Shown here: piece after piece, positions 56,200 through 64,000 of the stretch | How the letters are laid out: each line of letters opens with the position of its first letter | Numbering within the stretch: the first letter of the stretch is position 1 | Assembly (NCBI RefSeq): GCF_014843825.1 | Contig: NZ_JHQR01000047.1 | Location: 1 to 64,000, forward strand | Reading direction: 5' to 3' | From: Mesorhizobium silamurunense | GTDB taxonomy: Bacteria; Pseudomonadota; Alphaproteobacteria; Rhizobiales; Rhizobiaceae | Length of the DNA: 64,000 bases | The notes under the pieces: generated by a model | What the model was told of the DNA's origin: nothing | The model's database searches: none | What the model saw: the letters and a program-made list of their open reading frames with translations, nothing else | Made by a program: the position numbers and the translations under genes

Positions 56200-56637
56200 T
56201 TACAGCAGGCCGAGTTCGGCAAGCTCCATGCGCAGTTTCGGCGGCATCTCGGCCAATGCGGCCCTGCCGTTGCCGAGATCGGCGGGGGCGTCGGACGGCT
56301 TGAGATAACGCCAGCCCTGGAAGGCACGGCGCGGCTGCCAGTCGGTGCGCACCACTTCGGGATCGAGCACCAGATGGCAGCGGCCGATGCCTTCGCCGTC
56401 GACGAAGGGCCGGATCTGGGTGATGAGTTGCCGGCACTGCACGTTGCCCTTGATCACCCAGTAGAGCGAGCCGCCGTCGGTGATCTCGTCGCCGCGCGTC
56501 GGCACCATACGCGTGGTGTGCCAGTGCTCGGCCGGGTCGCCGGCGCGGCGCCGCTCGTCGAGCCGGAAGGCAATCCACTCTTCCAGATCCTCGACGCTGT
56601 CGCAGCCGACGCAGAGCTTGATGAGATTGAGAGACAT
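56200..56637 (-). CDS. DUF1489 family protein
   Basis: A 145-aa protein of the alphaproteobacterial DUF1489 family. The N-terminal MSLNLIKLCVGCDSVEDLEEW, the central HTTRMVPTRGDEITDGGSLYWVIKG and the C-terminal RAFQGWRYL segments are characteristic. Function is unknown; no signal peptide is seen. It lies downstream of the hicB gene and upstream of the DnaJ-like gene. Confidence 0.88.
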   Translation of the reverse strand: MSLNLIKLCVGCDSVEDLEEWIAFRLDERRRAGDPAEHWHTTRMVPTRGDEITDGGSLYWVIKGNVQCRQLITQIRPFVDGEGIGRCHLVLDPEVVRTDWQPRRAFQGWRYLKPSDAPADLGNGRAALAEMPPKLRMELAELGLL

Positions 56638-56710
56638 GACCGCAATCTAGCGACTGCCCCCAAGGCGTTCAACGCCGGGCGACGTTATACACAGGCCGAT
56701 GCCTGCCCGA

Positions 56711-57049
56711 TTATTCGGCCAGGGCAGCCGTCGAGATTGCTTCGGCAACCCACTCATTGAGGCTCTTGTTCTCGGCCGCGGCAGCGATGACAGCAGCTTC
56801 GTGAGTGGCCGGATCAAGCCGAACGTTGAAGCGGCCAGAAAATTCTCGAAAAGGCTTGATGCCCTTCTCGCGGCACAGGTCAAGAAAAACTTTCAACGAC
56901 GTTGCACCCTCGGCGTAGAGTTGGTCGACATTCGCGGCGTAAAAATCCGCGCCGCCGGCCAGTCCCAGGAATTCGCCCCTCAGCATTCCAAGCTCCGGGT
57001 CGAAAGACACCGATGCCTTGTGGCCGTCGATCTCAATGATATTCTTCAT
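56711..57049 (-). CDS. hicB: HicB family antitoxin
   Basis: A 112-aa antitoxin. The N-terminal half is the degenerate RNase H-like domain (MKNIIEIDGHKASVSFDPEL, GLAGGADFYAANVDQLYAEG). The C-terminal half is a ribbon-helix-helix DNA-binding domain (FREFSGRFNVRLDPATHEAAVIAAAAENKSLNEWVAEAI). The ATG at 57049 overlaps the stop of the hicA reading frame as ATGA. The partner toxin is frameshifted, so this may be an orphan antitoxin or a repressor acting on the palindrome upstream. Confidence 0.9.
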   Translation of the reverse strand: MKNIIEIDGHKASVSFDPELGMLRGEFLGLAGGADFYAANVDQLYAEGATSLKVFLDLCREKGIKPFREFSGRFNVRLDPATHEAAVIAAAAENKSLNEWVAEAISTAALAE

Positions 57050-57314
57050 GGTCTCACTCCATGGCTCTCCAGCCATTTCCTGATGCTGGCAACCGCGCCC
57101 TTGTCAGTGTCCGGTGTCGGATGCGGCCGATGGAAAACCCGGACCTCGCCGAACAGAAACACACCGACACGCGACCCTTCGCGTTCACTGACTTCGGCAC
57201 CTAAGGCTCGATATCCGACCATCGAATTGTGCCGCTTACCGGCCGCGCGAAAATCTGCGCGAGCGTTGCCTGATGCTCCGCTTCATGCAGTTCAGTACCA
57301 TAAAATGGTATCAT
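57046..57314 (-). pseudogene. hicA: Frameshifted HicA family toxin
   Basis: HicA toxins are small mRNA interferases. The C-terminal two thirds read in one frame (GAEVSEREGSRVGVFLFG, then EVRVFHRPHPTPDTDKGAVASIR). The N-terminal part (EHQATLAQIFARPVSGTIRW, then SDIE) is in another. The frames break at about 57205-57208, where one base (or a short non-triplet segment) is missing after SDIE. The catalytic His is likely in the FHRPHP segment. The start is unclear: an in-frame ATG is at 57314, while an ATG at 57286 with a better position is out of frame, hinting at a second lesion. It overlaps hicB by 4 bases. Confidence 0.72.
57296..57310. promoter_or_regulatory. Palindromic operator of the hicAB unit
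   Basis: TACCAT-AAA-ATGGTA is a perfect 6-bp inverted repeat at the 5' end of hicA. HicB antitoxins with a ribbon-helix-helix domain bind palindromes at their own promoter, so this is the likely autoregulatory site. Confidence 0.55.
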
Positions 57315-57352
57315 AAGGCAAGAAATGCAATGGCGAAGACGGCTTGCCGTCT

Positions 57353-58756
57353 TCAGCACTCGACTACATTGACGGCCAGCCCGCCGAGGCTTGTTTCCTT
57401 GTACTTCTCGTTCATGTCGAGGCCGGTCTGGCGCATGGTTTCGATCGCAGCATCCAGTGGCACGAAATGGGTGCCGTCGCCCTTGATGGCTAGCGAGGCG
57501 GCGGTGACCGCCTTGACCGCGCCGAGCGCATTGCGCTCGATGCAGGGCACTTGCACAAGACCGCCGACCGGATCGCAGGTCATGCCGAGATGATGCTCGA
57601 GCGCGATCTCGGCGGCGTTCTCGACCTGCTCCGGCGTGCCGCCCATGACCGCGCAAAGGCCGGCGGCCGCCATCGCCGAAGCGGAACCCACCTCGCCCTG
57701 GCAGCCGACTTCGGCGCCGGAAATCGAGGCGTTGGACTTGATGATGCCGCCGACGGCGGCAGCCGTCAGCAGGAAGTCGCGGATGCTCGGCTGGTCGGCT
57801 TCTGGGTGGAAATGCAGCCAGTAGCGGAGCACCGCCGGCAGCGTGCCGGCCGCGCCATTGGTCGGCGCAGTCACCACGCGCCCACCGGCCGCGTTCTCCT
57901 CGTTGACCGCCATGGCGTAGATCGACAGCCAATCATTGGCGAGCAACGGATTGGGCCGGTTCTGCTGCCACTGCTCCTTCAGCTTGTCGTGCAGCTGGCG
58001 CGCGCGGCGGCGCACCTTCAATCCGCCCGGCATGACGCCGTCCTGCGACAGGCCGCGGTCGATGCAGCCCTTCATGGCGCTCCAGATCGCGTCGAGGCCG
58101 GCATCGAGCTCCTCGCGCGACATGTGCCTTTCCTCGTTGACGCGCTTCATCTCGGCGATGGAAAGCCCGCTCTTGGCCGCCATTGCCAGCATCTCGACGG
58201 CGTTCTTGAACGGATACGGCACTTTCTTGCCTTCAGTCGTCACCGAGCCCTTGGCCTTCATGCGCTGCAATTCTTCCTCGGAGACGACGAAGCCGCCGCC
58301 GATCGAATAATAGATGCGCTTGAGCAGCAGCCGGTCGGATGCGTCATAGGCGTAGAACGCCATGCCGTTGGCGTGGCCGGTCAGCGGCGTCTTGCGGTCG
58401 AGCACAAGGTCCTTGGCGGGGTCGAAGCGATAGGACGGATGCCCGGGCGGCGAAATCCGCTTTTCGCTGTTTATGCGGGCGACGATGCCATCCGCCTCGT
58501 CAGGATCGACCGTCTGCGGCGTCTGGCCGGCAAGGCCGAGGATGACGGCGCGGTCCGAGCCATGGCCAATGCCGGTATAGGCAAGCGAGCCGTGCAGGCT
58601 GGCGCCGATGCGATCGACCTTGACGCCGGCGGGACGCGGCCAGTCGCCGGCGATAATTTCGTCGAGGAAGCGGCGCGCCGCCGTCATCGGTCCCATCGTG
58701 TGCGAGCTCGATGGACCAATGCCGATCTTGAACAGGTCGAATACCGAAAGGAACAC
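57353..58756 (-). CDS. sdaA: L-serine ammonia-lyase (iron-sulfur, single chain)
   Basis: Deaminates L-serine to pyruvate. It is 467 aa with the fused beta and alpha domains of the single-chain type. [20 protein letters not shown] starts the beta domain. The alpha domain carries cluster and substrate segments [20 protein letters not shown] and [20 protein letters not shown] with the conserved Cys residues, and a C-terminal Cys in VNVVEC. It lies upstream of hicA on the same strand and diverges from the DUF599 gene. Confidence 0.94.
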   Translation of the reverse strand: MFLSVFDLFKIGIGPSSSHTMGPMTAARRFLDEIIAGDWPRPAGVKVDRIGASLHGSLAYTGIGHGSDRAVILGLAGQTPQTVDPDEADGIVARINSEKRISPPGHPSYRFDPAKDLVLDRKTPLTGHANGMAFYAYDASDRLLLKRIYYSIGGGFVVSEEELQRMKAKGSVTTEGKKVPYPFKNAVEMLAMAAKSGLSIAEMKRVNEERHMSREELDAGLDAIWSAMKGCIDRGLSQDGVMPGGLKVRRRARQLHDKLKEQWQQNRPNPLLANDWLSIYAMAVNEENAAGGRVVTAPTNGAAGTLPAVLRYWLHFHPEADQPSIRDFLLTAAAVGGIIKSNASISGAEVGCQGEVGSASAMAAAGLCAVMGGTPEQVENAAEIALEHHLGMTCDPVGGLVQVPCIERNALGAVKAVTAASLAIKGDGTHFVPLDAAIETMRQTGLDMNEKYKETSLGGLAVNVVEC

Positions 58757-58932
58757 GCGCCGTTGTCTCCTGAGGGCCGCTCAAACCTTACATATAGGAA
58801 TTCCCGTGATGTTTCCGCTGTTTTGCGTGTGGCGGCGCGGCGTCAGCCGACCTTGTTTGCTCCGGCAGCGACATCATCAGGTGCTTGCCTCGGCTGTCGA
58901 AGCACCCGCCGGGCCTGTGGTAAAAGGCATGC

Positions 58933-59676
58933 ATGGGCGATTCCCTCCATCTTTCAGCGGCAGACCTGGCGGCGCTGGCCTTCTTCCTGGTTGTCTGGGT
59001 GCTGCATACTCTTGCCTCGGACGGCAAGCTCGTCAGCCGCGTGTCGTTGACGACAGCGATGAACGCCCAGCGCGAGGCCTGGATGCGCAACATGGCCGAG
59101 CGCGAGGTGCGCATCGTCGACACCGCCATCATGAACGGCCTGCAGCAAGGCACCGCCTTCTTCGCTTCGAGCTCGCTGATCGCGCTGGGCGGCTGCTTCG
59201 CCCTGCTCGGCGCATCCGACCGGGTTCTAACCGTGCTGGCCGACCTGCCGTTAGCCGCCGCATCCTCCCGCGAGGCCTTTCAGGCCAAGATGTTCGGCCT
59301 GGTGCTGATCCTCGCCTTCGCCTTCTTCAAGTTCGGCTGGGCCTACCGGCTGTTCAATTATTGCTCGATCCTGATCGGCGCCGTGCCGGTCCCGCATGGC
59401 GAGGCCTCGCGCAATCCGGTCAGCGAGACGGCAGTGTGGCGGGCCACACGCATGAACGTGCTTGCCGGCAAGCATTTCAATTCCGGCCTGCGCGCCGTCT
59501 TTTTCTCGATCGGCTATCTCGGCTGGTTCGTCGGCCCGACAGTGTTCGTGCTGTCAACGCTGGTGCTGCTGGCGGTGCTGGTGCGGCGCCAGTTCTTCTC
59601 GGCCGCGCGCCAGGCAGTGCTCGGTCAACCGCCCGGTGCAGGAAAGGGCCGATCGATGCGGCCCGACAGCCAGTAA
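58933..59676 (+). CDS. DUF599 domain-containing membrane protein
   Basis: A 247-aa protein with about four membrane helices. The DUF599 pattern includes LVSRVSLTTAMNAQREAWMR near residue 35, IVDTAIMNGLQQGTAFFAS, FAFFKFGWAYRLFNYCSILIG and a C-terminal AVFFSIGYLGWF. Function is unknown. Its 3' end overlaps the convergent YdcF gene by 52 bases, an unusually long antisense overlap. Confidence 0.87.
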   Translation: MGDSLHLSAADLAALAFFLVVWVLHTLASDGKLVSRVSLTTAMNAQREAWMRNMAEREVRIVDTAIMNGLQQGTAFFASSSLIALGGCFALLGASDRVLTVLADLPLAAASSREAFQAKMFGLVLILAFAFFKFGWAYRLFNYCSILIGAVPVPHGEASRNPVSETAVWRATRMNVLAGKHFNSGLRAVFFSIGYLGWFVGPTVFVLSTLVLLAVLVRRQFFSAARQAVLGQPPGAGKGRSMRPDSQ

Positions 59677-60422
59677 GCGAAGAGCCCGATCCATTCGCGG
59701 ATTGCCGTCGTGGTCGCCTGCAGCGCGTCAGACGGGTTGTCGCGGTAGAGGCCGATGCCTTCGCGCCCCGATGTTCGGTAGTCGACCGGCCAGGCAACGG
59801 TTGGAAAAGCCGCCTTGTCGAACAGCGCCTTGGCGCGGGGCATGTGGAAGGCGGACGTCACCAGCAGCCATGTCTCGCCGGGCTTCGGCTCGACCAGCCT
59901 GCGGGTGAAGACGGCATTCTCGTAGGTGTTGCGCGACTTGTTCTCTAGAATCAGCCGATCGGACGCAACACCCAGGGCGCCGAGCAGGCGCGGCGCGGTG
60001 TCGGCATCGCCCTCGCCGTTGAGGAAAAGCTCGCCAATGCCGCCCGAGACGACCACTTTCGCTTGCGGAAAGCGCCGGGCGAGTATCGCCGTCTCGACCA
60101 TGCGGTCGCCGCCGCTGTTCAGCTCATAGCCGCCGCGCGCCAGGTTGATGGCGCCCTCGAAGCCGCCGCCGAGCACGACGATGCCGTCGACCTTTTCCGG
60201 CAGCGGCGGCTTCGGAAAGCGTTCCTCCAGCGGGGTAAGCATCGTCGCGCCAATAGAGGTCCAGGCTGAAAGAGCAAGGATCAGAAAGGCGAGCACGCTA
60301 CCGGTGGCGGCCAGCCGCCGGCGACCGAACAGCGCCGCCAGCAAGCCGGCAAGCAGCAGGAAAATCGCCAGGTTGAGCGGCTGGACGAAGAACCAGAGGA
60401 TCTTGGAAAGATAATAAAACAT
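59625..60422 (-). CDS. YdcF family protein (DUF218)
   Basis: A 265-aa envelope protein. Two N-terminal membrane helices (about residues 5-30 and 36-60) are followed by the DUF218 domain with VDGIVVLGGGFEGAI, VVVSGGIGE, ENKSRNTYENAVFTRR and WLLVTSAFHMPRAKALF. Relatives such as ElyC and SanA act in peptidoglycan or lipid carrier metabolism and vancomycin resistance. It is convergent with, and overlaps, the DUF599 gene. Confidence 0.9.
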   Translation of the reverse strand: MFYYLSKILWFFVQPLNLAIFLLLAGLLAALFGRRRLAATGSVLAFLILALSAWTSIGATMLTPLEERFPKPPLPEKVDGIVVLGGGFEGAINLARGGYELNSGGDRMVETAILARRFPQAKVVVSGGIGELFLNGEGDADTAPRLLGALGVASDRLILENKSRNTYENAVFTRRLVEPKPGETWLLVTSAFHMPRAKALFDKAAFPTVAWPVDYRTSGREGIGLYRDNPSDALQATTTAIREWIGLFAYWLSGRIDRPFPAPGG

Positions 60423-60451
60423 CCCTCACCCCTTTCAGATGAGGGACGACG

Positions 60452-62017
60452 CTACCACCACTTTTCCGGCTGAAATTTGCCCGCCGCCTGTTCGATGACA
60501 TGCGCGGTCTGGAACAGCGTTTCCTCGTCGAACGGCCGGCCGATGAGCTGCAGGCCAAGCGGCAGACCCTTGCCGTCGAGGCCGGCAGGCACCGAGATGC
60601 CCGGCAGGCCAGCCATGTTCACCGTCACGGTGAAGATGTCGTTGAGATACATTTTCACCGGATCGGAATTCATGTCCTCGTCGGCGACGCCGAAAGCGGC
60701 CGACGGCGTTGCCGGGGTCAGGATGACGTCGACACCGGCGGCAAAGACGTTCTCGAAATCGCGCCTGATCAAGGTGCGCACCTTCTGCGCCTGCAGGTAG
60801 TAGGCGTCGTAATAGCCAGCCGAAAGCACGTAGGTGCCGATCATGATGCGGCGCTTGACTTCGCGGCCGAAGCCGGCGGCGCGCGTCTTCTCATACATGT
60901 CGACAATGTCCTTGCCGGGCACGCGCAATCCGTAGCGCACGCCATCATAGCGGGCGAGGTTGGACGAGGCTTCGGCAGGCGCCACGATGTAGTAGGCAGG
61001 CAGCGCGTATTTGGTATGCGGCAGCGAGATGTCGACGATCTCGGCGCCGGCGTCCTTCAGCCAGGCGATGCCCTGCTGCCAGAGCGCCTCGATGTCTTCC
61101 GGCATGCCGTCGACGCGGTATTCCTTCGGGATGCCGACCATCATGCCCTTGATCGGCTTGCCGATCACTGCTTCGTAGTCCGGCACCGGCCGGTCGACCG
61201 ACGTCGTGTCCTTCGGGTCGGACGAGGCCATCGACTTCAACAGGATCGCGGCGTCGCGCACGTCGCGCGCGATCGGTCCGGCCTGGTCGAGCGACGAGGC
61301 GAAGGCAACCACGCCCCAGCGCGAGCAGCGGCCATAGGTCGGCTTGATGCCAACGGTGCCGGTGAAGGCCGCGGGCTGGCGGATCGAGCCGCCGGTGTCG
61401 GTCGCGGTGGCGCCGGCACAGAGGAAGGCAGCAACAGCCGAAGCCGAGCCACCGGAGGAACCGCCTGGCACAAGCTGGGCGTTGTCGAGCGTGCGCTCCG
61501 TCTTCGTGCCGCCAGCGGAGACAAAGCCGCCGTCGCCCTGGTGCGTCGTCGGCATGACAACCGTGTCAAGCCGCGAGCGCCGCCACGGGTTGATCACCGG
61601 GCCGTAGTAGGAGGTCTCGTTGGAGGAGCCCATGGCGAACTCGTCCATGTTGAGCTTGCCGAGCATGACGGCACCGTCGGCCCATAGATTGCTGGTGACG
61701 GTCGATTCGTAGTGCGGCTTGAAGCCGTCCAGCACATGGCTGCAGGCCTGGGTGTGGACGCCTTCGGTGGCGAACAGGTCCTTGATGCCGAGCGGAATGC
61801 CTTCGAGCGCCCCGCCCTCGCCCTTGCCCAGCTTCGCATCGGAGGTCTTGGCCATGGCGCGCGCCCTGTCGGCGGTCACCGCGATGTAGGCATTGAGCAC
61901 CGGATTGGCGCGCTCGATCGCCGAGAGATAGGCTTCCGTGATCTCGGCGGCGGAGATCTCCTTGCCGCGCAGCTTGGCGCGGGCCTCGGAAATGGTGAGA
62001 TGTGTGAGGTCGCTCAT
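60452..62017 (-). CDS. gatA: Glutamyl-tRNA(Gln) amidotransferase subunit A
   Basis: Amidase subunit of GatCAB, which converts Glu-tRNA-Gln to Gln-tRNA-Gln. It is 521 aa from the ATG at 62017. The Ser-cisSer-Lys triad is intact: Lys79 in GIPLGIKD, the cis-Ser in [10 protein letters not shown] (about 187-188) and Ser211 in [10 protein letters not shown]. Relative to usual GatA there is an insert of about 25 residues (150-178, [20 protein letters not shown]...) before PGGSSGG. Its start overlaps the stop of the GNAT gene by one base. gatB is not in the window. Confidence 0.95.
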   Translation of the reverse strand: MSDLTHLTISEARAKLRGKEISAAEITEAYLSAIERANPVLNAYIAVTADRARAMAKTSDAKLGKGEGGALEGIPLGIKDLFATEGVHTQACSHVLDGFKPHYESTVTSNLWADGAVMLGKLNMDEFAMGSSNETSYYGPVINPWRRSRLDTVVMPTTHQGDGGFVSAGGTKTERTLDNAQLVPGGSSGGSASAVAAFLCAGATATDTGGSIRQPAAFTGTVGIKPTYGRCSRWGVVAFASSLDQAGPIARDVRDAAILLKSMASSDPKDTTSVDRPVPDYEAVIGKPIKGMMVGIPKEYRVDGMPEDIEALWQQGIAWLKDAGAEIVDISLPHTKYALPAYYIVAPAEASSNLARYDGVRYGLRVPGKDIVDMYEKTRAAGFGREVKRRIMIGTYVLSAGYYDAYYLQAQKVRTLIRRDFENVFAAGVDVILTPATPSAAFGVADEDMNSDPVKMYLNDIFTVTVNMAGLPGISVPAGLDGKGLPLGLQLIGRPFDEETLFQTAHVIEQAAGKFQPEKWW

Positions 62018-62475
62018 CAGGCAAGGCTCTTTTCGTAAAACACCGACCACTTGGAGTCGGGATAATCCAGCACCGGACCGCAACGCGAAAACCCGGCACG
62101 CTCGTAGACGGTCCAGGCGGCCGGGTGGCGATCGCCGGTTTCGAGAACCAGACGTTGCAGCCCTTCCTGCCGCGCCAGCGCCTCGACCCGCTCGACGATT
62201 TGCGCACCGATCTTCTGGCCGCGATGCGAGGGCCGCGTGTACATGCGCTTGACCTCGCCAGTCACCTCGTCATGCCGCTTCAGCGCGCCGCAGCCGACGG
62301 CAAGGCCACCGTCGCGGGCAATGAACACCGTCGTGTCGTGGCCAGCCATCTGCTCGACGGTCAGGTGGTAGCAATGCTCCGGCGGCGTCAGTTCGAGCAG
62401 CGCGGCATTGAGCTCCGCGACCAGCGCCCGCACGTCGTCCTGCAAGGGCGTCTCGACGGCGATCTCGACGGCCAT
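62017..62475 (-). CDS. GNAT family N-acetyltransferase
   Basis: A 152-aa acetyltransferase. The acetyl-CoA binding segment is [27 protein letters not shown] (the RGQKIG P-loop near residue 95), followed by [10 protein letters not shown] and [16 protein letters not shown]. The substrate is unknown. It is embedded between gatC (6 bases upstream) and gatA (1-base overlap), so it is expressed with the tRNA amidotransferase subunits. Confidence 0.9.
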   Translation of the reverse strand: MAVEIAVETPLQDDVRALVAELNAALLELTPPEHCYHLTVEQMAGHDTTVFIARDGGLAVGCGALKRHDEVTGEVKRMYTRPSHRGQKIGAQIVERVEALARQEGLQRLVLETGDRHPAAWTVYERAGFSRCGPVLDYPDSKWSVFYEKSLA

Positions 62476-62481
62476 CCTGCC

Positions 62482-62769
62482 CTACTCCACGACCTTGGGA
62501 ACGAGGAAGAAGTTTTCTTCGGTGGCGGGCGCGTTGGCGACGATGTCGGCCGCCTTGTCGCCGTCGGTGACGACATCCTGCCGCTTCTTCATCTCCATGG
62601 GGGTGACCGAGGTCATCGGCTCGACGCCGGACACATCGACCTCGTTCAACTGCTCGACGAAGCCGAGGATGGCGTTCAGCTCGCCGGTCATGCGCTCGGC
62701 GTCCTCCTCGCTCACCGCAATGCGAGCAAGGTGAGCGACGCGCTTCACGGTCTGAAGATCAACGGACAT
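62482..62769 (-). CDS. gatC: Glutamyl-tRNA(Gln) amidotransferase subunit C
   Basis: A 95-aa subunit that stabilises GatA within Gat[44 protein letters not shown] and the C-terminal [11 protein letters not shown] are the family signature. It is the first gene of the gatC-GNAT-gatA unit. Confidence 0.95.
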   Translation of the reverse strand: MSVDLQTVKRVAHLARIAVSEEDAERMTGELNAILGFVEQLNEVDVSGVEPMTSVTPMEMKKRQDVVTDGDKAADIVANAPATEENFFLVPKVVE

Positions 62770-62887
62770 GTCTATTTGCCTCGGAAAAACCAGTGCGGGC
62801 TATAGCGGCGCAACGCTTGCGGTGCAACATCGATCATGTTGAACCGAACAGACTGCGGATAGCTCCGGCGCGCCTAGGGAGTGCTGC

Positions 62888-63595
62888 TCAGATCGTAATC
62901 GCCTTTCCGATCTCGGGCAGCGCTACCTTGACCCCGGACCCTTCCATGCCGGCCACGAATTTGTCGGCGGTCTGATCGATGATCGGGAAGGTGCCGAAAT
63001 GGCAGGGAACGACCGTATCGAAGCTGAAAAAGCGGCGGCAGGCAAGGGCCGCCACCGCCCCGCCCATGGTGAAGCGGTCGCCGATCGGCACGATGCCGAT
63101 CTTCGGTTCATGCAATTCGTTGATCAGCCCCATGTCGGAAAAGATGTCGGTGTCGCCCATGTGGTAAAGCGTCTTGTCCTGCGGGAAATGCAGCACGAGC
63201 CCGCCCGGGTTGCCGAGATAGGTGTTGGTGCCGCCCTGGCCGCCGAACGAGGAGGAGTGCAGCGCCTGGACGAAGGTGGTGGTGAAGGGGCCGCAATCGA
63301 CGGTGCCGCCGATGTTGCCGGGGTTGATCTTCTTGTCGCTGACGCCCTGCCCGACGAGATACATGCAGACCTCGAAATTGGCGACCAGCATGGCGCCGCT
63401 CTTCTTCAGCACCTCGATCGAACCGCTGACATGGTCGTTGTGGCCATGGGTCAGGAGAACATGCGTCACCCCTTCCGCCGGCCCTTCCCAGCCGCCCGTC
63501 CAGGACGGATTGCCGACCAGATACGGGTCGATGAGGATGGTGGCGTCCTTTGTCTCGATGCGGAATGCCGAATGGCCGTACCAGGTCAGTTTCAT
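62888..63595 (-). CDS. UPF0173 metal-dependent hydrolase
   Basis: A 235-aa metallo-beta-lactamase-fold protein. From [20 protein letters not shown] (ATG at 63595) it has the metal motif [12 protein letters not shown] (His-x-His-x-Asp-His), later [13 protein letters not shown] (Asp ligand) and VPCHFGTFP. The family is UPF0173 (YtkL-like); the substrate is unknown. A longer open frame upstream lacks similarity. It diverges from ruvX. Confidence 0.93.
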   Translation of the reverse strand: MKLTWYGHSAFRIETKDATILIDPYLVGNPSWTGGWEGPAEGVTHVLLTHGHNDHVSGSIEVLKKSGAMLVANFEVCMYLVGQGVSDKKINPGNIGGTVDCGPFTTTFVQALHSSSFGGQGGTNTYLGNPGGLVLHFPQDKTLYHMGDTDIFSDMGLINELHEPKIGIVPIGDRFTMGGAVAALACRRFFSFDTVVPCHFGTFPIIDQTADKFVAGMEGSGVKVALPEIGKAITI

Positions 63596-63701
63596 GATTG
63601 GGTTCCTCGATTTTCTCGTTGTCAAAGGATAGAACGCCGGGGGCAAATTGAAAGTCCCGCGGTCTATCAAAAGGCCGCGCGGCGAAGACCGGGGAGAGTT
63701 G

Positions 63702-64000
63702 TTGAGCATCATCGGCATTGAAGAATTGCCGGCACGGCTTGCCGGCGGCCGGACGCTCGCCGGCCTCGACCTGGGCGACAAGACGATCGGCGTGGCGGTG
63801 TCGGACCGTGGCTTGTCCTTTGCCCATCCGCGCCCGGTCATCCTGCGCAGGAAGTTTTCGCTCGATGCCGCCCAGTTGCTGGCACAGCTCGAGAAGGACA
63901 ATGTCGGGGCGATCGTGCTTGGCCTTCCCGTCAACATGGACGGATCGGAAGGCCCGCGCGCGCAGAAATCCCGCGCCTTCGCGCGCAACATGGCTGCCCT
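63702..64000 (+). CDS. ruvX: Putative pre-16S rRNA nuclease / Holliday junction resolvase-like RuvX (YqgF), 3' truncated
   Basis: The frame runs from a TTG at 63702 (GGGGAGA upstream) to the window edge without a stop, so only the first 99 residues are seen. It reads (Met)[18 protein letters not shown], then [20 protein letters not shown] with the acidic site Asp of the RNase H fold, and [18 protein letters not shown]. These are YqgF/RuvX hallmarks. The family matures 16S rRNA in Escherichia coli. TTG as start is inferred from the family N-terminus and the spacing. Confidence 0.9.
   Translation, partial: MSIIGIEELPARLAGGRTLAGLDLGDKTIGVAVSDRGLSFAHPRPVILRRKFSLDAAQLLAQLEKDNVGAIVLGLPVNMDGSEGPRAQKSRAFARNMAA

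Noticed and set aside
57314-57932. Extension of the hicA N-terminal frame upstream
   Set aside because: This frame is antisense-independent sequence within sdaA in the wrong frame; the sdaA product is intact and conserved there.

Overview
This 64 kb window looks like the chromosome of a Mesorhizobium-type member of the Rhizobiales. It is GC-rich. Its gene orders are typical of the order (trpD-trpC-moaC-moeA-lexA; bamA-lpxD-fabZ-lpxA-lpxI-lpxB beside gltA; rpsB-tsf-pyrH-frr-uppS-cdsA-rseP; clpS-clpA with a phasin; gatC/gatA). It also carries rhizobial families (DUF982, EipB/DUF1849) and short palindromic intergenic elements of a kind common in rhizobia. Most of the window is core genome. The accessory or decaying parts are the type I secretion locus at the left end, a LysR/aldo-keto reductase insert, a hicAB pair and several broken genes. 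The genus assignment is inferred from family resemblance, not from a search.

Layout. 1-5.7 kb: the 3' end of a large repeat-type secreted protein, a terminator, an unknown 127-aa protein, a type I ABC exporter, its HlyD adaptor, and a leftover HlyD C-terminus. 5.8-8.5 kb: a DUF982 protein, an NCS1 nucleobase transporter and a DUF1697 protein. 8.5-13.2 kb (minus): tpiA, secG, an L,D-transpeptidase and pyrG; pyrG is frameshifted. 13.3-19.6 kb (plus): ppiD, trpD, trpC, moaC, moeA and lexA, the last with an SOS box. 19.6-25.1 kb: a three-lesion comEC (minus), gltX and gltA. 25.1-41.1 kb (minus): the lipid A and outer-membrane assembly cluster (lpxB, lpxI, lpxA, fabZ, lpxD, bamA, rseP, cdsA, uppS), then frr and pyrH, then an inserted aldo-keto reductase/NTF2-like/LysR module, then tsf and rpsB with a structured leader. 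41.3-50.1 kb: LysE, DUF4031, an acyltransferase, EipB, RidA, a glycerophosphodiesterase, a FemAB-like acyltransferase, HIT, PAP2 and a CPT-like kinase. 50.2-55.3 kb: clpS-clpA, a phasin with tandem palindromic operators, and a DD-carboxypeptidase with a SPOR domain. 55.4-64 kb: a DnaJ-like protein, DUF1489, hicB with a broken hicA, sdaA, DUF599, YdcF, gatA/GNAT/gatC, a UPF0173 hydrolase and the start of ruvX.

How the genes work together. The minus-strand block from rseP to lpxB links lipid A synthesis, outer-membrane protein insertion, phospholipid and undecaprenyl precursor supply, and envelope proteolysis. rpsB/tsf/frr supply translation and pyrH supplies UMP phosphorylation. The first 5 kb is a dedicated export apparatus for its own large substrate.

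I did not find a wholly new multi-gene system. The signals most worth following are: (1) PyrG with both a 5-bp duplication frameshift and a His-to-Pro change at the glutaminase triad; (2) two copies of an imperfect palindrome sitting between convergent genes and supplying the same C-terminal tail and stop codon to two unrelated proteins; (3) a 57-bp copy of the clpA 3' end fused to the end of a neighbouring kinase gene; (4) two tandem TGTGCA-N-TGCACA operators 22 bp apart upstream of a phasin; (5) a nested hairpin leader ahead of rpsB; (6) a DnaJ-like protein with Asn-Ala-Asp in place of His-Pro-Asp. The several broken frames could be real decay or sequence error, and resequencing would decide this.
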